Part shown: positions 44,282 through 53,283 of the stretch, piece after piece
Layout: every line of letters begins with the position of its first letter
How positions within the stretch are numbered: position 1 is the stretch's first letter
Assembly (NCBI GenBank): GCA_947467605.1
Contig: CANIII010000027.1
Coordinates: forward strand, 1 to 53,296
Source: Acidobacteriota bacterium
GTDB taxonomy: Bacteria; Acidobacteriota; Vicinamibacteria; Vicinamibacterales; SCN-69-37
Direction of reading: 5' to 3'
Length of the DNA: 53,296 nt
Program-made: the position numbers and the translations under genes
The notes under the pieces: generated by a model
Databases searched by the model: none
The model's input: the letters and a program-made list of their open reading frames with translations, nothing else
Told to the model about the DNA's origin: nothing

Positions 44282-45238
44282 CTAGGACTTGAGCGCTTCA
44301 ATCAGGGCCGGCACGATCTCGAAGAGATCGCCGGCGATGCCGTAGTCGGCAATTTCGAAGATCGGCGCTTCCGGGTCTTTATTGATCGCGACGATCGTCT
44401 TCGCGCCCTTCATGCCGACCACGTGCTGGATCGCGCCGGAGATCCCGAGCGCCAGATACATCTTTGGCGCTACCGTCTGCCCGGAACTACCGACCTGACG
44501 TTCCATCGGCAACCAACCGGCGTCGCAGATCGGGCGTGACGCCGACAGCTCGGCGTTCATCGCGGTGGCCAACTGGCGAGCCAACTCGATATTTTCGGGT
44601 GCCTTGATGCCGCGGCCGACCGACACAATGCGCTCGGCCTGGCTCAGATCGACGGCCTGCTTGGCTTCGCGGAACGGCGCTTCAGCGGTCTGGCGAATCT
44701 TCGCGGGGTCCACAGCGGCCGCAACGGCTCGAATCGGTGCGCCGCTGCCCTTCTTCACGGCGTCTGCGCGGAACGAACCAATCTGCAGCGTCACGATGTG
44801 CGGTTCGGGACCTTCGAGCACGACATCGGCGTTGACCTTGCCCTGGAACATCTGCCGGACGTAGACGGGTCCCTCTTTGATGGCAATGACGTCGGTGGCC
44901 AGCGCGCGGTCGAGCCGTGCAGCGACCCGCGGCGCGTAATCGCGTGTCTGATACGTGTGCGCAAACACCACATGCGATGGCGCGAGCTCACCGATCAACG
45001 CCACAACAGCCTGTGTGAAACCGTCGGCGGTGTAGCCGGCGAGCGCGTCGTGGCCAACAGCGATCACCTCGGCGACGTCTGCCGAAGCGAGTTCAGCGGC
45101 CGATGATGCGGCGTCGGCCACGCTGCCGAACACAGCCACTTTCACTTCCTGGCCTGTGGTCTGGGCGGCCCCGATGGCTTCCCAGGAGGCGCGATTCAGA
45201 ACGCCGTCTTTGTGCTCGGCGATGACGAGGACCTTCAT
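44282..45238 (-). CDS. etfA: Electron-transfer flavoprotein alpha subunit
   Basis: 318 residues from ATG 45238 ([12 protein letters not shown]); the upstream extension of 88 residues is the opposite reading of etfB and is rejected. The C-terminal FAD-binding domain shows [23 protein letters not shown] and [24 protein letters not shown], the family signature. With EtfB it carries electrons from acyl-CoA dehydrogenases. Start and etfB stop overlap (TGATG), so the subunits are coupled. The membrane reductase follows. Confidence 0.95.
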   Translation of the reverse strand: MKVLVIAEHKDGVLNRASWEAIGAAQTTGQEVKVAVFGSVADAASSAAELASADVAEVIAVGHDALAGYTADGFTQAVVALIGELAPSHVVFAHTYQTRDYAPRVAARLDRALATDVIAIKEGPVYVRQMFQGKVNADVVLEGPEPHIVTLQIGSFRADAVKKGSGAPIRAVAAAVDPAKIRQTAEAPFREAKQAVDLSQAERIVSVGRGIKAPENIELARQLATAMNAELSASRPICDAGWLPMERQVGSSGQTVAPKMYLALGISGAIQHVVGMKGAKTIVAINKDPEAPIFEIADYGIAGDLFEIVPALIEALKS

Positions 45239-45999
45239 CAGAACACCCTCGCATCTTCGCGCAGGGCGCGAACCAGTTCCTGCGCCGCTTCCGCCGGCGA
45301 GCCGGTGATCATGCGCGTCTGCTTGCTCTTCTGGGGCAGGTAGATCGAGGTGATGCGTTGGCGGGAGACCGAGGGGACCGCCGCGCTTACGACGCGGATT
45401 TCTTTCTTCTTCGCGGCCATAATGCCCTTCAGCGTCGCGTAGCGCAGCTGATTGATGCCGCTCTGAATCGTCAGCGCCGCCGGCAGCGGCATCGAGATCC
45501 ACTGGAAGAAGCCGGCTTCGAGCTCGCGCTTCACGCGCAGTGTCGTGCCGCTGACCTCGACTTCCATGATGATGGTCGAGTGCGCGATGCCGAGTTTCTC
45601 GGCCAGTACGACACCGACCTGCGCGAAGCCCTGATCGTCAGACTGCAGTCCAGTGAGGACGAGGTCAATCTGTTCGTCCTTGAGCGCGTCGGCGAGCGCG
45701 GAGGCGACGGCAAACGCATCCGCGGTGGCAAAGTGATCGCCTTCGACGTGAATCGCGCGATCCGCCCCACGCGCGAGCGCTTCACGAATGACCTGCGAGG
45801 CGCGGGCCGGACCCGCCGAGATTACGACGACGTCTCCGCCGTGCTTTTCCTTGAGGCGCAACCCCTCTTCGAGGGCGTAGGCGTCCGGCTCGTTCAGTTC
45901 CCAACTGGCGTCGGCATCACGCACCCAGGTCTTGTCGTCGTTGACACGCACCTGCCACTCGCGCGTGACGACCTGCTTGATACACACCGCAATTTTCAT
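45238..45999 (-). CDS. etfB: Electron-transfer flavoprotein beta subunit
   Basis: 253 residues. Typical EtfB start (MKIAVCIKQVVTRE), ELNEPDAYALEEGLRLKE, the nucleotide-site part TGLQSDDQGFAQVG and the family end-loop region RELEAGFFQWISMPLPAALTIQSGINQLRYATLKGIMAAKKK. It pairs with EtfA, whose gene overlaps its stop. It lies 7 bases after fabF on the same strand, an unusual link between fatty-acid synthesis and electron transfer genes. Confidence 0.95.
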   Translation of the reverse strand: MKIAVCIKQVVTREWQVRVNDDKTWVRDADASWELNEPDAYALEEGLRLKEKHGGDVVVISAGPARASQVIREALARGADRAIHVEGDHFATADAFAVASALADALKDEQIDLVLTGLQSDDQGFAQVGVVLAEKLGIAHSTIIMEVEVSGTTLRVKRELEAGFFQWISMPLPAALTIQSGINQLRYATLKGIMAAKKKEIRVVSAAVPSVSRQRITSIYLPQKSKQTRMITGSPAEAAQELVRALREDARVF

Positions 46000-46006
46000 A
46001 GGGGAC

Positions 46007-47245
46007 TTACTCGTATTTCTTCAGGAGCAACGTGCCGTTCGTGCCGCCGAATCCGAAGGAATTCGAGAGGGCGTAGTCGATCTTCATCTTCCGGGCCGTG
46101 TGCGGCACGTAGTCGAGGTCGCACGCCGGATCGGCATGCTCGAGGTTGATGGTCGGTGGCGCGATCTGATGCCGAATCGCGAGCGCGACGATGCCGGCTT
46201 CGAGACCGCCGGCCGCACCCAGCAGATGTCCCGTCATCGACTTGGTCGACGACATCGCCAGCTTCTTTGCGTGGGCGCCAAATGTGGAGTTGACCGCCAG
46301 CGTCTCGGTCGGGTCATTGATCGGTGTCGAGGTGCCATGCGCGTTGATGTAGTCGACCTGGGATGGATCGATGCCGGCTTTGCGGATCGCCATCTTCATG
46401 GACCGGACAGCGCCATTCGCATCTGCCGGCTGACCGGTGAGGTGATAGGCATCGCCGGAAAGCCCGTAGCCGACGACCTCCGCGTAGATTGACGCGCCGC
46501 GCGCCTTCGCGAACTCGAGTTCTTCGAGCACGAGCATGCCCGACCCCTCGCCAATCACGAAGCCATCCCGATCCTTGTCGAACGGACGACTCGCGCGTGT
46601 CGGCTCGTCGTTGCGCGTGGAGAGCGCGCGCATCGCCGCAAATCCACCGACGCTAAGCGGCGTAATCGCGGCTTCCGACCCGCCCGCGATCATCACGGTC
46701 GCGTCGCCGCGACGGATGATCTCGAACGACTCACCAATCGAATGCGCCGACGCCGTGCACGCCGTACACGTCGCCAGATTTGGGCCCTTCGCGCCGAACC
46801 GAATCGACACATGCCCCGCCGCCAGATTGATGATGGAGGCCGGAATAAAGAACGGCGAAATGCGACGTGGGCCGCCTTTCAGCAACTCCTCGTGCTCACG
46901 TTCGATCGTGCGAAATCCGCCGATGCCCGACGCGATAAATACGCCGACCTCATCCGCGATGTCCGGAGTGACCGTGAGCTGCGCGTCGTTCATCGCGAAC
47001 GTCGCCGCCGCCAGCGCAAACTGGATGAAGGTGTCCATCTTCTTGACATCCTTCTTCTCCAGGAACTGGAGTGGATCAAACCCCTTCACCTCACCGGCGA
47101 TGCGCGACGCGAACGCCGACGCATCGAAGTGCGTGATCGGGGCAATGCCACTCTGGCCCGCGCAGAGCGCCTGCCAGGTTGCCTCGGTGCCGAGGCCGAC
47201 TGAAGACACCAGTCCGACGCCGGTTACGACTACTCGCCTTGTCAC
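46007..47245 (-). CDS. fabF: 3-oxoacyl-ACP synthase II
   Basis: 412 residues from GTG 47245, preceded by GGAGG. Catalytic triad: Cys in TCTACTASAHSIGES near residue 163, His in NAHGTSTPINDPTET near 302, His in KSMTGHLLGAAGGLE near 338. It elongates acyl-ACP chains with malonyl-ACP. Gene order acpP-fabF is standard; etfB follows within 7 bases. Confidence 0.96.
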   Translation of the reverse strand: MTRRVVVTGVGLVSSVGLGTEATWQALCAGQSGIAPITHFDASAFASRIAGEVKGFDPLQFLEKKDVKKMDTFIQFALAAATFAMNDAQLTVTPDIADEVGVFIASGIGGFRTIEREHEELLKGGPRRISPFFIPASIINLAAGHVSIRFGAKGPNLATCTACTASAHSIGESFEIIRRGDATVMIAGGSEAAITPLSVGGFAAMRALSTRNDEPTRASRPFDKDRDGFVIGEGSGMLVLEELEFAKARGASIYAEVVGYGLSGDAYHLTGQPADANGAVRSMKMAIRKAGIDPSQVDYINAHGTSTPINDPTETLAVNSTFGAHAKKLAMSSTKSMTGHLLGAAGGLEAGIVALAIRHQIAPPTINLEHADPACDLDYVPHTARKMKIDYALSNSFGFGGTNGTLLLKKYE

Positions 47246-47266
47246 GCTGCCTCCAGGAACGGGGTC

Positions 47267-47506
47267 CTACTTCTTCTTCGCGTGACCTTCGATGTAGTTG
47301 ACGGCTTCTTTCACGCGCGTGATCTTCTCGGCATCTTCATCCGGAATCTCGATGCCAAATTCTTCCTCGAAGGCCATGACCAACTCGACCGTGTCGAGCG
47401 AATCCGCGCCGAGGTCGTCGACAAACGACGCATCCGGGGTCACTTCGTCTTCATCGACACCCAGCTGTTCGACGATGATCTTCTTGACCTGATCTGCTAC
47501 TGCCAT
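47267..47506 (-). CDS. acpP: Acyl carrier protein
   Basis: 79 residues from ATG 47506, with GGAGG 5 bases upstream; the longer frame is rejected. Ser36 in [14 protein letters not shown] is the phosphopantetheine site. The acidic helices and [17 protein letters not shown] loop are typical. It carries growing acyl chains. Between fabG and fabF. Confidence 0.97.
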   Translation of the reverse strand: MAVADQVKKIIVEQLGVDEDEVTPDASFVDDLGADSLDTVELVMAFEEEFGIEIPDEDAEKITRVKEAVNYIEGHAKKK

Positions 47507-47569
47507 TCGTGCCTCCAATGTGTCGGCCAAACCCGACCTACCGGCCGAACTCACGTTCGACCCTACGTA

Positions 47570-48322
47570 CTACAAATACATGCCGCCGTTGACGGCCAGC
47601 ACCTGCCCCGTAATATACGACGCTTCGTCCGAGGCGAGAAACGTTACTGCGGTTGCGATGTCATCCGGCGTCCCCAGACGCTTGAGCGGAATCTTCGCCG
47701 CCCATTCTTCCTGCGCGCCTGCCGAGATGCCTTTGGTCATGTCGGTATCGATCAACCCCGGCGCCACCGCATTCACGGTGATGCCCCGCGACGCCACTTC
47801 GAGCGCCAGCGCCTTGGTCATGCCGATCAACCCGGCCTTCGACGCCGCGTAGTTCACCTGCCCCGCGTTGCCGGCCTGCCCCACCACCGACGTGATGCTG
47901 ATAATCCGGCCCGACCGCTGCTTGACCATCGTCTTCAACACGGCCTGCACACAGGTGTACGCCCCGGTGAGATTCGTGTCGATGACCGCGTTCCAATCAT
48001 CGCGCTTCATGCGCAACATGAGCTGATCTTTGGTAATGCCGGCGTTGTTGACGAGGATGTCGATGCGCTGATGCGCGGCCAGCGTGGCCGCCACCGCGGC
48101 CTCAACTGAGGCCGGATCCGTGATGTCGAGCGCCACCGCGGTGGCACGACCACCAGCCGCGACGATCTCATCGGCCACGGCCTGAGCGTTGGTCCCGCGA
48201 GCGCCCGCAATCACCGTCGCCCCCTGCGCGGCGAGCCGCACAGCGATGGCTCGCCCGATTCCCCGCGACGCACCTGTGACCAGTGCCACTTTCCCGTCAA
48301 ATTGAAGCAACACGGGCCTCAC
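47570..48322 (-). CDS. fabG: 3-oxoacyl-ACP reductase FabG
   Basis: 250 residues from GTG 48322 (GTG 48313 gives 247 and is equally likely). Short-chain dehydrogenase motifs: GASRGIG (NADPH site), NNAG, catalytic Ser145, Tyr158 and Lys162 (NYAASKAG), and PGLIDTDMTK. It reduces 3-ketoacyl-ACP. It lies between plsX and acpP in the fatty-acid cluster, 63 bases before the acpP start. Confidence 0.95.
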   Translation of the reverse strand: MRPVLLQFDGKVALVTGASRGIGRAIAVRLAAQGATVIAGARGTNAQAVADEIVAAGGRATAVALDITDPASVEAAVAATLAAHQRIDILVNNAGITKDQLMLRMKRDDWNAVIDTNLTGAYTCVQAVLKTMVKQRSGRIISITSVVGQAGNAGQVNYAASKAGLIGMTKALALEVASRGITVNAVAPGLIDTDMTKGISAGAQEEWAAKIPLKRLGTPDDIATAVTFLASDEASYITGQVLAVNGGMYL

Positions 48323-48345
48323 GCTTCAGCATCATCACACTCCGT

Positions 48346-49290
48346 CTACTTCAGCACACGCCCGACAGCTTCCGCAACTTGCGCAACGAGGCCACCTTGC
48401 GACAGGCGCGCCGTCAGCTGAATGCCGTTGGTGATGGCTTCGGCACTTGCGCGCCCATGGCCGACCACGAGCAAACCATCCAGACCAATCAGTGGCGCCC
48501 CACCTGCCTTCGCATGGTTGAAACGCTCCCAGGCGTTGGCGGGCAAACCCGCGGCCAGCATCTCGACGACAGCCTCGCCGACTTTCAGCGCGATGTTACC
48601 CGTAAATCCGTCGCAGACGAGTACGTCAGCCTTGCCGTTGAGCCACTGCGCCGCATCGATATTGCCGACAAAGTGGATGGCCATCGCCCCGAGCGCGGCG
48701 TGCGCTTCTTTCGTGAGCTCGTTGCCCTTGGCGGCTTCTTCGCCGATCGACAGGAGGCCGACACGCGGCGACGGCACACCCACCAACACGCGAGACAGGG
48801 CGGCTCCCATCACACCAAACTGCGCCAGATGCGACGCGCGGCAGTCAACGTTTGCGCCCGCGTCCAGCAACACCACATACCCATCGCGCGTCGGCACCGG
48901 CACCGCCAGCGCAGGGCGCTCGATGCCCGGCGCCACACCAAACGCGCCATGCGCAGCCAGCAGAGAGGCCCCGGTATGCCCGGCGCTGTAGACGGCATCG
49001 GCGGCGCCCGACGTCACGAGTGCACACGCGACACGAATCGACGCACGCGGCTTGCGACGAAGCGCCGCCAACGGCGACTCGTCCATCGCGATGCCTTCAG
49101 GGGCATCCTCAATTGTCAGATTGAGCAGATCAGACGCGCCCGCGGCGGCCACGGCCGCACGCAACACGTCGACCGGACCGACCAGCACCACGCGGCTACC
49201 CGATCGGACAGCCGCCACCACGCCTTCGACGACGACGCCCGGGGCATCGTCACCACCGAGACCGTCGACTGCGATGACGGGCGCGGTCAC
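48346..49290 (-). CDS. plsX: Phosphate acyltransferase PlsX
   Basis: 314 residues from GTG 49290. Start region VIAVDGLGGDDAPGVVVEG matches the VDxMGGDxAP signature with Met replaced by Leu. Later blocks include GHTGASLLAAH, LLDAGANVDC, VGLLSIGEEAAKGNELTKEA and VCDGFTGNIALKV. It makes acyl-phosphate from acyl-ACP for phospholipid synthesis. It follows rpmF after 6 bases; fabH and fabD, normally between plsX and fabG, are missing. Confidence 0.95.
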   Translation of the reverse strand: MTAPVIAVDGLGGDDAPGVVVEGVVAAVRSGSRVVLVGPVDVLRAAVAAAGASDLLNLTIEDAPEGIAMDESPLAALRRKPRASIRVACALVTSGAADAVYSAGHTGASLLAAHGAFGVAPGIERPALAVPVPTRDGYVVLLDAGANVDCRASHLAQFGVMGAALSRVLVGVPSPRVGLLSIGEEAAKGNELTKEAHAALGAMAIHFVGNIDAAQWLNGKADVLVCDGFTGNIALKVGEAVVEMLAAGLPANAWERFNHAKAGGAPLIGLDGLLVVGHGRASAEAITNGIQLTARLSQGGLVAQVAEAVGRVLK

Positions 49291-49296
49291 GCCAGC

Positions 49297-49479
49297 CTAT
49301 TCTTCAGAGACCGCGCGAACCTGGCGGGCGTTGTAGTACCCGCAGTTTTTGCACACGACGTGCGGCTGCTTGGGTTCCTGACACTGCGGGCAGACGCTCA
49401 AAGACGTCGCCTTCAATGAGTCGTGCGTCCGGCGCTTGGCCGTGCGGGATTTGGAATGGCGTCGTTTGGGATTCGGCAT
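49297..49479 (-). CDS. rpmF: 50S ribosomal protein L32
   Basis: 60 residues: MPNPKRRHSKSRTAKRR start and a zinc motif CPQC...CKNCGYYNARQV. The two Cys pairs needed for zinc are present. It binds 23S rRNA. The yceD-rpmF-plsX order is conserved in many bacteria. Confidence 0.96.
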   Translation of the reverse strand: MPNPKRRHSKSRTAKRRTHDSLKATSLSVCPQCQEPKQPHVVCKNCGYYNARQVRAVSEE

Positions 49480-49491
49480 CGTGTCGTCTCT

Positions 49492-50055
49492 TTACTTTCT
49501 CAGACTGCGTAGTGCGTCAAACCGTGGATCGACCCATGTCGATTCACACGAACAAGTGCCCTGGTTGCGGTTGATCCCGCACACCGGGCACAAACCTTTG
49601 CAGTCGGGCGTGCAGAGCGGTTTCATCGGCAGGGCCAGATAAAACTGTTCGCGCATGATCTGCTCGAGATCGATGAAGTCGTCCGAGTAAAACGACACAC
49701 CGAGATCGTCTTCCTTCACTTCGTCGCCGTCTTCCTCGTCGCTCTTGGGCGAGGTGCGGGCCGGCTTGGCCGTGGCCAACGGATCGGTCGCCGGATAGAA
49801 CGTCAGATCCACATGCGCGTCGATCGGAATCCGGTAGTGCTCGATGCAACGGCTGCATGGCACATCCAACGCCGCGACCACTCGACCAGTCATGTGGACC
49901 CGGTCACCGTTCTTCTTGACGTCCAGCATCAGATGCACGGGATCAGGCACGCGGAAGTCGTCGGTATCTGCCGTGGCAGATCCAAACGCTCCGGGCTCAT
50001 ACGTCCGGTCAATCCGATCGGTGCCGCTTTTGAAGCGACTAAGGTCAAACCGCAT
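49492..50055 (-). CDS. yceD: DUF177 / YceD-family protein
   Basis: 187 residues from ATG 50055 (MRFDLSRFK); the earlier frame is rejected. Family pattern: CSRCIEHYRIPI for the first Cys pair and the C-terminal CTPDCKGLCPVCGINRNQGTC metal-binding cluster. YceD is linked to 23S rRNA processing and accumulation, and is always found before rpmF. An acidic linker (SDEEDGDEVKEDD) lies between the two halves. TACGAT at 50095-50100 (minus) is a possible -10. Confidence 0.9.
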   Translation of the reverse strand: MRFDLSRFKSGTDRIDRTYEPGAFGSATADTDDFRVPDPVHLMLDVKKNGDRVHMTGRVVAALDVPCSRCIEHYRIPIDAHVDLTFYPATDPLATAKPARTSPKSDEEDGDEVKEDDLGVSFYSDDFIDLEQIMREQFYLALPMKPLCTPDCKGLCPVCGINRNQGTCSCESTWVDPRFDALRSLRK

Positions 50056-50100
50056 GGCTGATTGCCCAGGCCAATGGCCCGGACGCAAACTCTAATCGTA

Positions 50101-51153
50101 TCAGACGTTAGGGCCTAAACCGACCCAGCTCCGAGGGACGAACAAGTCCTCGAAGAGGGCGACGGCGTAGCGGTCGGTCATACCGGCCAGGAAGTCCCTG
50201 GCCGCAGCATCGAGGCCCTCGGCCTCGATGGTGGTCGGGTCGAGAAAGTGATCAGGGCGCTGCCGGACTTTGTCCCAGAGGCCGCCCAGGATGCCGGAGG
50301 CCTTCTCAAACTCCGACGTGGCCCTCGGATTTTCATAGACGGCCTCAAAGAGGTAGCTTCGGAGGGCCAGCGTCGCCTGGAGGACCGGTTCGCTCATCCG
50401 AACCTCGGACAGATCAGCCCCCAAGGTCTGAGTGACGGCGTCGGTCACCATGGTGTTGATCCGCTGAGACGAGTTGCCGCCGAGCACCTGAATGGCGTCT
50501 TTGGGCAAATCCCCCTCGCTCAAGATCCCCGCCCGCACCGCATCGTCGATGTCGTGGTTGATGTACGCGCAGATGTCGGCCACCCGCGCGATCTGTCCTT
50601 CCATCGTGCTCGCACGATGCTCGGGCGGCGCGCCGATCGGCAAGCCGTTCTTGCCTTTCGAGTGTCGCGCGATGCCGTCGCGCACTTCCCAGGTCAGGTT
50701 CAGGCCCTGCCGATTGTGTTCGAGGACATCCACGATGCGCAGGCTCTGCTCGTAGTGGCGAAAGCCGCCGGGCATCAGCGTGTCGATGACGCGTTCGCCG
50801 GCATGACCAAACGGCGGGTGGCCGAGGTCGTGGCCGAGCGCAATGGCTTCCGTGAGCTCTTCGTTGAGCCGCAGCACTTTCGCAATGCTCCGCGCGATCT
50901 GGCTGACCTCAAGCGTGTGGGTCAGGCGCGTGCGGTAGTGATCGCCGGTCGGCGAGAAGAAGACCTGGGTCTTGTGTTTGAGTCGGCGAAACGCCTTGCT
51001 GTGAATGACGCGATCGCGATCGCGCTGGAACACGGGGCGAATGGGATCGGGCGGCTCCGGCCGCACGCGGCCCTTGCTGTCAGCGCTCTTCGCCGCCTGC
51101 GGCGCCAGCTGCGTGCGCTCGCGAATCTCAAGATCCTCTCTGATGGAAGCCAT
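50101..51153 (-). CDS. dgt: Deoxyguanosinetriphosphate triphosphohydrolase-like HD protein
   Basis: 350 residues. HD-domain motifs RRLKHKTQVF, RTRLTHTLEVSQIARSI, HDLGHPPFGHAGE and DICAYINHDIDDA place it with dGTPase-type nucleotide hydrolases. It cuts dNTPs to nucleosides and triphosphate. Its ATG overlaps the stop of deoB (TAATG), so the two nucleotide-salvage genes are coupled. Substrate range within the family cannot be told from sequence. Confidence 0.9.
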   Translation of the reverse strand: MASIREDLEIRERTQLAPQAAKSADSKGRVRPEPPDPIRPVFQRDRDRVIHSKAFRRLKHKTQVFFSPTGDHYRTRLTHTLEVSQIARSIAKVLRLNEELTEAIALGHDLGHPPFGHAGERVIDTLMPGGFRHYEQSLRIVDVLEHNRQGLNLTWEVRDGIARHSKGKNGLPIGAPPEHRASTMEGQIARVADICAYINHDIDDAVRAGILSEGDLPKDAIQVLGGNSSQRINTMVTDAVTQTLGADLSEVRMSEPVLQATLALRSYLFEAVYENPRATSEFEKASGILGGLWDKVRQRPDHFLDPTTIEAEGLDAAARDFLAGMTDRYAVALFEDLFVPRSWVGLGPNV

Positions 51154-52322
51154 TACGAGAGGATATCGCGAAGGAAGCTCGTGCCGTGCTCAAGCGGCGC
51201 GACGTGAAAGAGTTCCGCAAGCGTCTGTCCAAGATCCGCGAACGTCTCGCGCGTCCCGAGCTCCACACCCGCACGCACGGCGGCGCCGGCGATCAGCACG
51301 GGCACGTACTCGCGTGCGTGATCCGTGCTCGGCGTCGTGGGATCGTTGCCGTGATCGGCCGTGACCACGAGCAGATCCGTGTCGCGCAGTGTCGGCAGCA
51401 GCGCCGCAAGGCGTGCGTCAAAGTGTTCAAGATTCTGCGCATAGCCGGCCGTGTTGTTGCGGTGGCCGTACTGCGCGTCGAAATCGACGAGGTTCGTGAA
51501 GATCAGGCCCCGATCGACCGTGACCATTTCTGCGGCGATCACATCCATGCCGTGATCATCGCTCCGGGTATGGACAGCTCTGGTCACACCTCGACCAGCA
51601 AACAGGTCTTCGATCTTCCCGATGCCGACGACGGGCCATCCGGCGGCGGTCAGGCGATCGAGCAGCGTCGGACCAAAAGGCTGGAGCGCGTAGTCGCGTC
51701 GATTCGGTGTCCGCGAGAAGTGACCGGGCCGACCGACAAATGGCCGGGCGATCACGCGGCCAACGCCGAGGCCCTTCCCCACCAGCTCAAAGGCCACATC
51801 ACAGATCCGATACAACTCGTCGATCGGGATCACGTCCTCGTGCGCCGCGATCTGAAACACACTGTCAGCCGACGTGTAGACGATCGGCGCGCCCGTGCGC
51901 ATGTGCTCAGGACCGAGTGCGTCGATGATGACGGTGCCCGACGAAACGGTGTTGCCGATCGATGTGCGGCCGATGCGGCGCTCGAACTCCGCGATGATCT
52001 CCGAGGAAAACCCGTGGGGAAAGGTCGGGAATGCCTTCTCAAGCACGATACCCATCATTTCCCAGTGCCCGGTGACGCTGTCTTTGCCTGACGACCGCTC
52101 GGCCATCCGCACGCACGCGCCGCGCGGCGCCGGCGCATCAGCGCCGATATCCACGAGGCGTGCCAGTCCCAACGACCGCAGCGTCGGGATCTTGAGCGGC
52201 ACCTGCCGATGAATGTTGCCGACCGTGTTGCTGCCCTGATCGCCGTACAGCGCCGCGTCCGGCAATTCGCCGATACCGACCGAGTCCATGACGATGACGA
52301 TGGCGCGCGTGGGTGTGGTCAT
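51153..52322 (-). CDS. deoB: Phosphopentomutase
   Basis: 389 residues. Metal-site motif IVMDSVGIGELPDA, catalytic Thr in GKDSVTGHWEMMG, DFDAQYGHRNN and VTADHGNDPTTPSTDHAREYVPVL are present. It interconverts (deoxy)ribose-1-phosphate and ribose-5-phosphate in the cytosol. It lies between miaA (34 bases upstream) and dgt (overlapping). A DNA repeat copy lies just before its start. Confidence 0.94.
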   Translation of the reverse strand: MTTPTRAIVIVMDSVGIGELPDAALYGDQGSNTVGNIHRQVPLKIPTLRSLGLARLVDIGADAPAPRGACVRMAERSSGKDSVTGHWEMMGIVLEKAFPTFPHGFSSEIIAEFERRIGRTSIGNTVSSGTVIIDALGPEHMRTGAPIVYTSADSVFQIAAHEDVIPIDELYRICDVAFELVGKGLGVGRVIARPFVGRPGHFSRTPNRRDYALQPFGPTLLDRLTAAGWPVVGIGKIEDLFAGRGVTRAVHTRSDDHGMDVIAAEMVTVDRGLIFTNLVDFDAQYGHRNNTAGYAQNLEHFDARLAALLPTLRDTDLLVVTADHGNDPTTPSTDHAREYVPVLIAGAAVRAGVELGTRETFADLGQTLAELFHVAPLEHGTSFLRDILS

Positions 52323-52343
52323 AGTCAGTTCAAAACCGATTCA

Positions 52344-52430
52344 ACCGTGAAGGGCGTTAAGGACGTGAAGACAGACTTTCAAAGAGCTTATCGAAAAACA
52401 GTCCTTCACATTCTCCACGTTCTTCACGGT
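52344..52430 (+). repeat. Dispersed imperfect-palindrome repeat, copy B
   Basis: 87 bp, bounded by ACCGTGAAG and CTTCACGGT; the two halves are mutually complementary over about 44 bases. Shared with copy A: CGTGAAGACAGACTTTCAAA (here 52364-52383). It covers the 3' end of miaA and the miaA-deoB gap. Confidence 0.85.
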
Positions 52431-53283
52431 GAATCCAGTGTACGCCCGGCTCATGGCGGAACCACGTGACCTGGCGCTTCGCGTAGCGCATGTTCTCCTG
52501 CACGATCAGCGCGCGCGTGTCGGCCTCGTTGCGCACGCCCTGCAGCATCTCGATGATCTGGCGATAGACGAGGCCGCTGAACGCGTGCGCCGTCATCGGC
52601 ACGCCGGCCGTCAGGTGCGCGCGCACTTCGTCGACCACGCCGCGCGCGAACTGCTGATCGACACGTGCCGTGACGCGTGCGCGGAGATCCTCCCGGGTGG
52701 CCGTGAGCCCGAAGGATCGGATCGTCCAGCCAGCAAGCGGAGACGTCGTCTCGGCAAAGTGCGCGCTCAGCGGCTTGCCCGTCAGGCGATAGACCTCGAG
52801 TGCGCGCACGAGGCGCTGCTGGTCGCGCGGCATGATGCGCAACGCGGACTCGGCGTCGACGCGTCCGAGCCAGCGATGCAGCGTCGTGACGCTGCGCCGA
52901 TCGGCGATGCGATTCAGACGCGCGCGCAACGCCTCATCGCGCGCGGGACCGGGAAACAGACCGCGCACGAGCGCGCGATAGTAGAAGCCCGTGCCTCCGC
53001 AGAGGATGGGCACCTTGCCGCGCGCGTGGATGTCGTGAATCGCCGCGGCGGCGTCCGCGGCGTACCGTGCGGCCGAGTAGGTCTCGGTGACATCGACCAT
53101 GTCGACGAGGTGATGCGGGATGCCACGCTGTTCTGCGAGGGGGACCTTGTCGGTGCCGATGTCGAGACCGCGATAGACCGCCGTTGAATCGCACGCGACG
53201 ACCTCACCGCCCATGCGCTCGGCCCAGTCGATGGCCATGGCACTCTTGCCGGTGCTCGTCGCGCCAACAAGCGCGACGAGCAC
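52357..53283 (-). CDS. miaA: tRNA dimethylallyltransferase MiaA (start possibly outside window)
   Basis: 308 residues from GTG 53283; the frame stays open to the window edge, so the true start may lie beyond. P-loop GATSTGKS, catalytic Asp in VACDSTAVYRGLDIGTDK, GGTGFYY and RDQQRLVRALEVYRLTGKP are family blocks, and QENMRYAKRQVTWFR marks the normal end. It adds a dimethylallyl group to A37 of UNN-reading tRNAs. About 24 residues after that end (HREERGECEG...LFESLSSRP) are encoded by repeat copy B and are not family sequence. Confidence 0.93.
   Translation of the reverse strand: MLVALVGATSTGKSAMAIDWAERMGGEVVACDSTAVYRGLDIGTDKVPLAEQRGIPHHLVDMVDVTETYSAARYAADAAAAIHDIHARGKVPILCGGTGFYYRALVRGLFPGPARDEALRARLNRIADRRSVTTLHRWLGRVDAESALRIMPRDQQRLVRALEVYRLTGKPLSAHFAETTSPLAGWTIRSFGLTATREDLRARVTARVDQQFARGVVDEVRAHLTAGVPMTAHAFSGLVYRQIIEMLQGVRNEADTRALIVQENMRYAKRQVTWFRHEPGVHWIHREERGECEGLFFDKLFESLSSRP

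Noticed and set aside
43123..44292. 389-codon plus-strand frame
   Set aside because: Antisense to the ETF:quinone reductase; Arg/His/Glu-rich shadow.
45238..45502. 88-residue N-terminal extension of EtfA
   Set aside because: It is an out-of-frame reading of etfB; the EtfA family start MKVLVIAEH and the TGATG overlap fix ATG 45238.
48283..49419. 378-codon plus-strand frame
   Set aside because: Antisense to plsX and rpmF; no recognisable domain.
32197..52430. Two repeats as ends of one composite transposon
   Set aside because: The 20 kb between them is ordinary core genes and no transposase or target duplication is visible.
52209..52469. 86-codon plus-strand frame with VKTDFQRAYRKT, similar to the M28 signal peptide
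   Set aside because: Similarity comes from repeat copy B; no ribosome site or downstream protein supports a gene.
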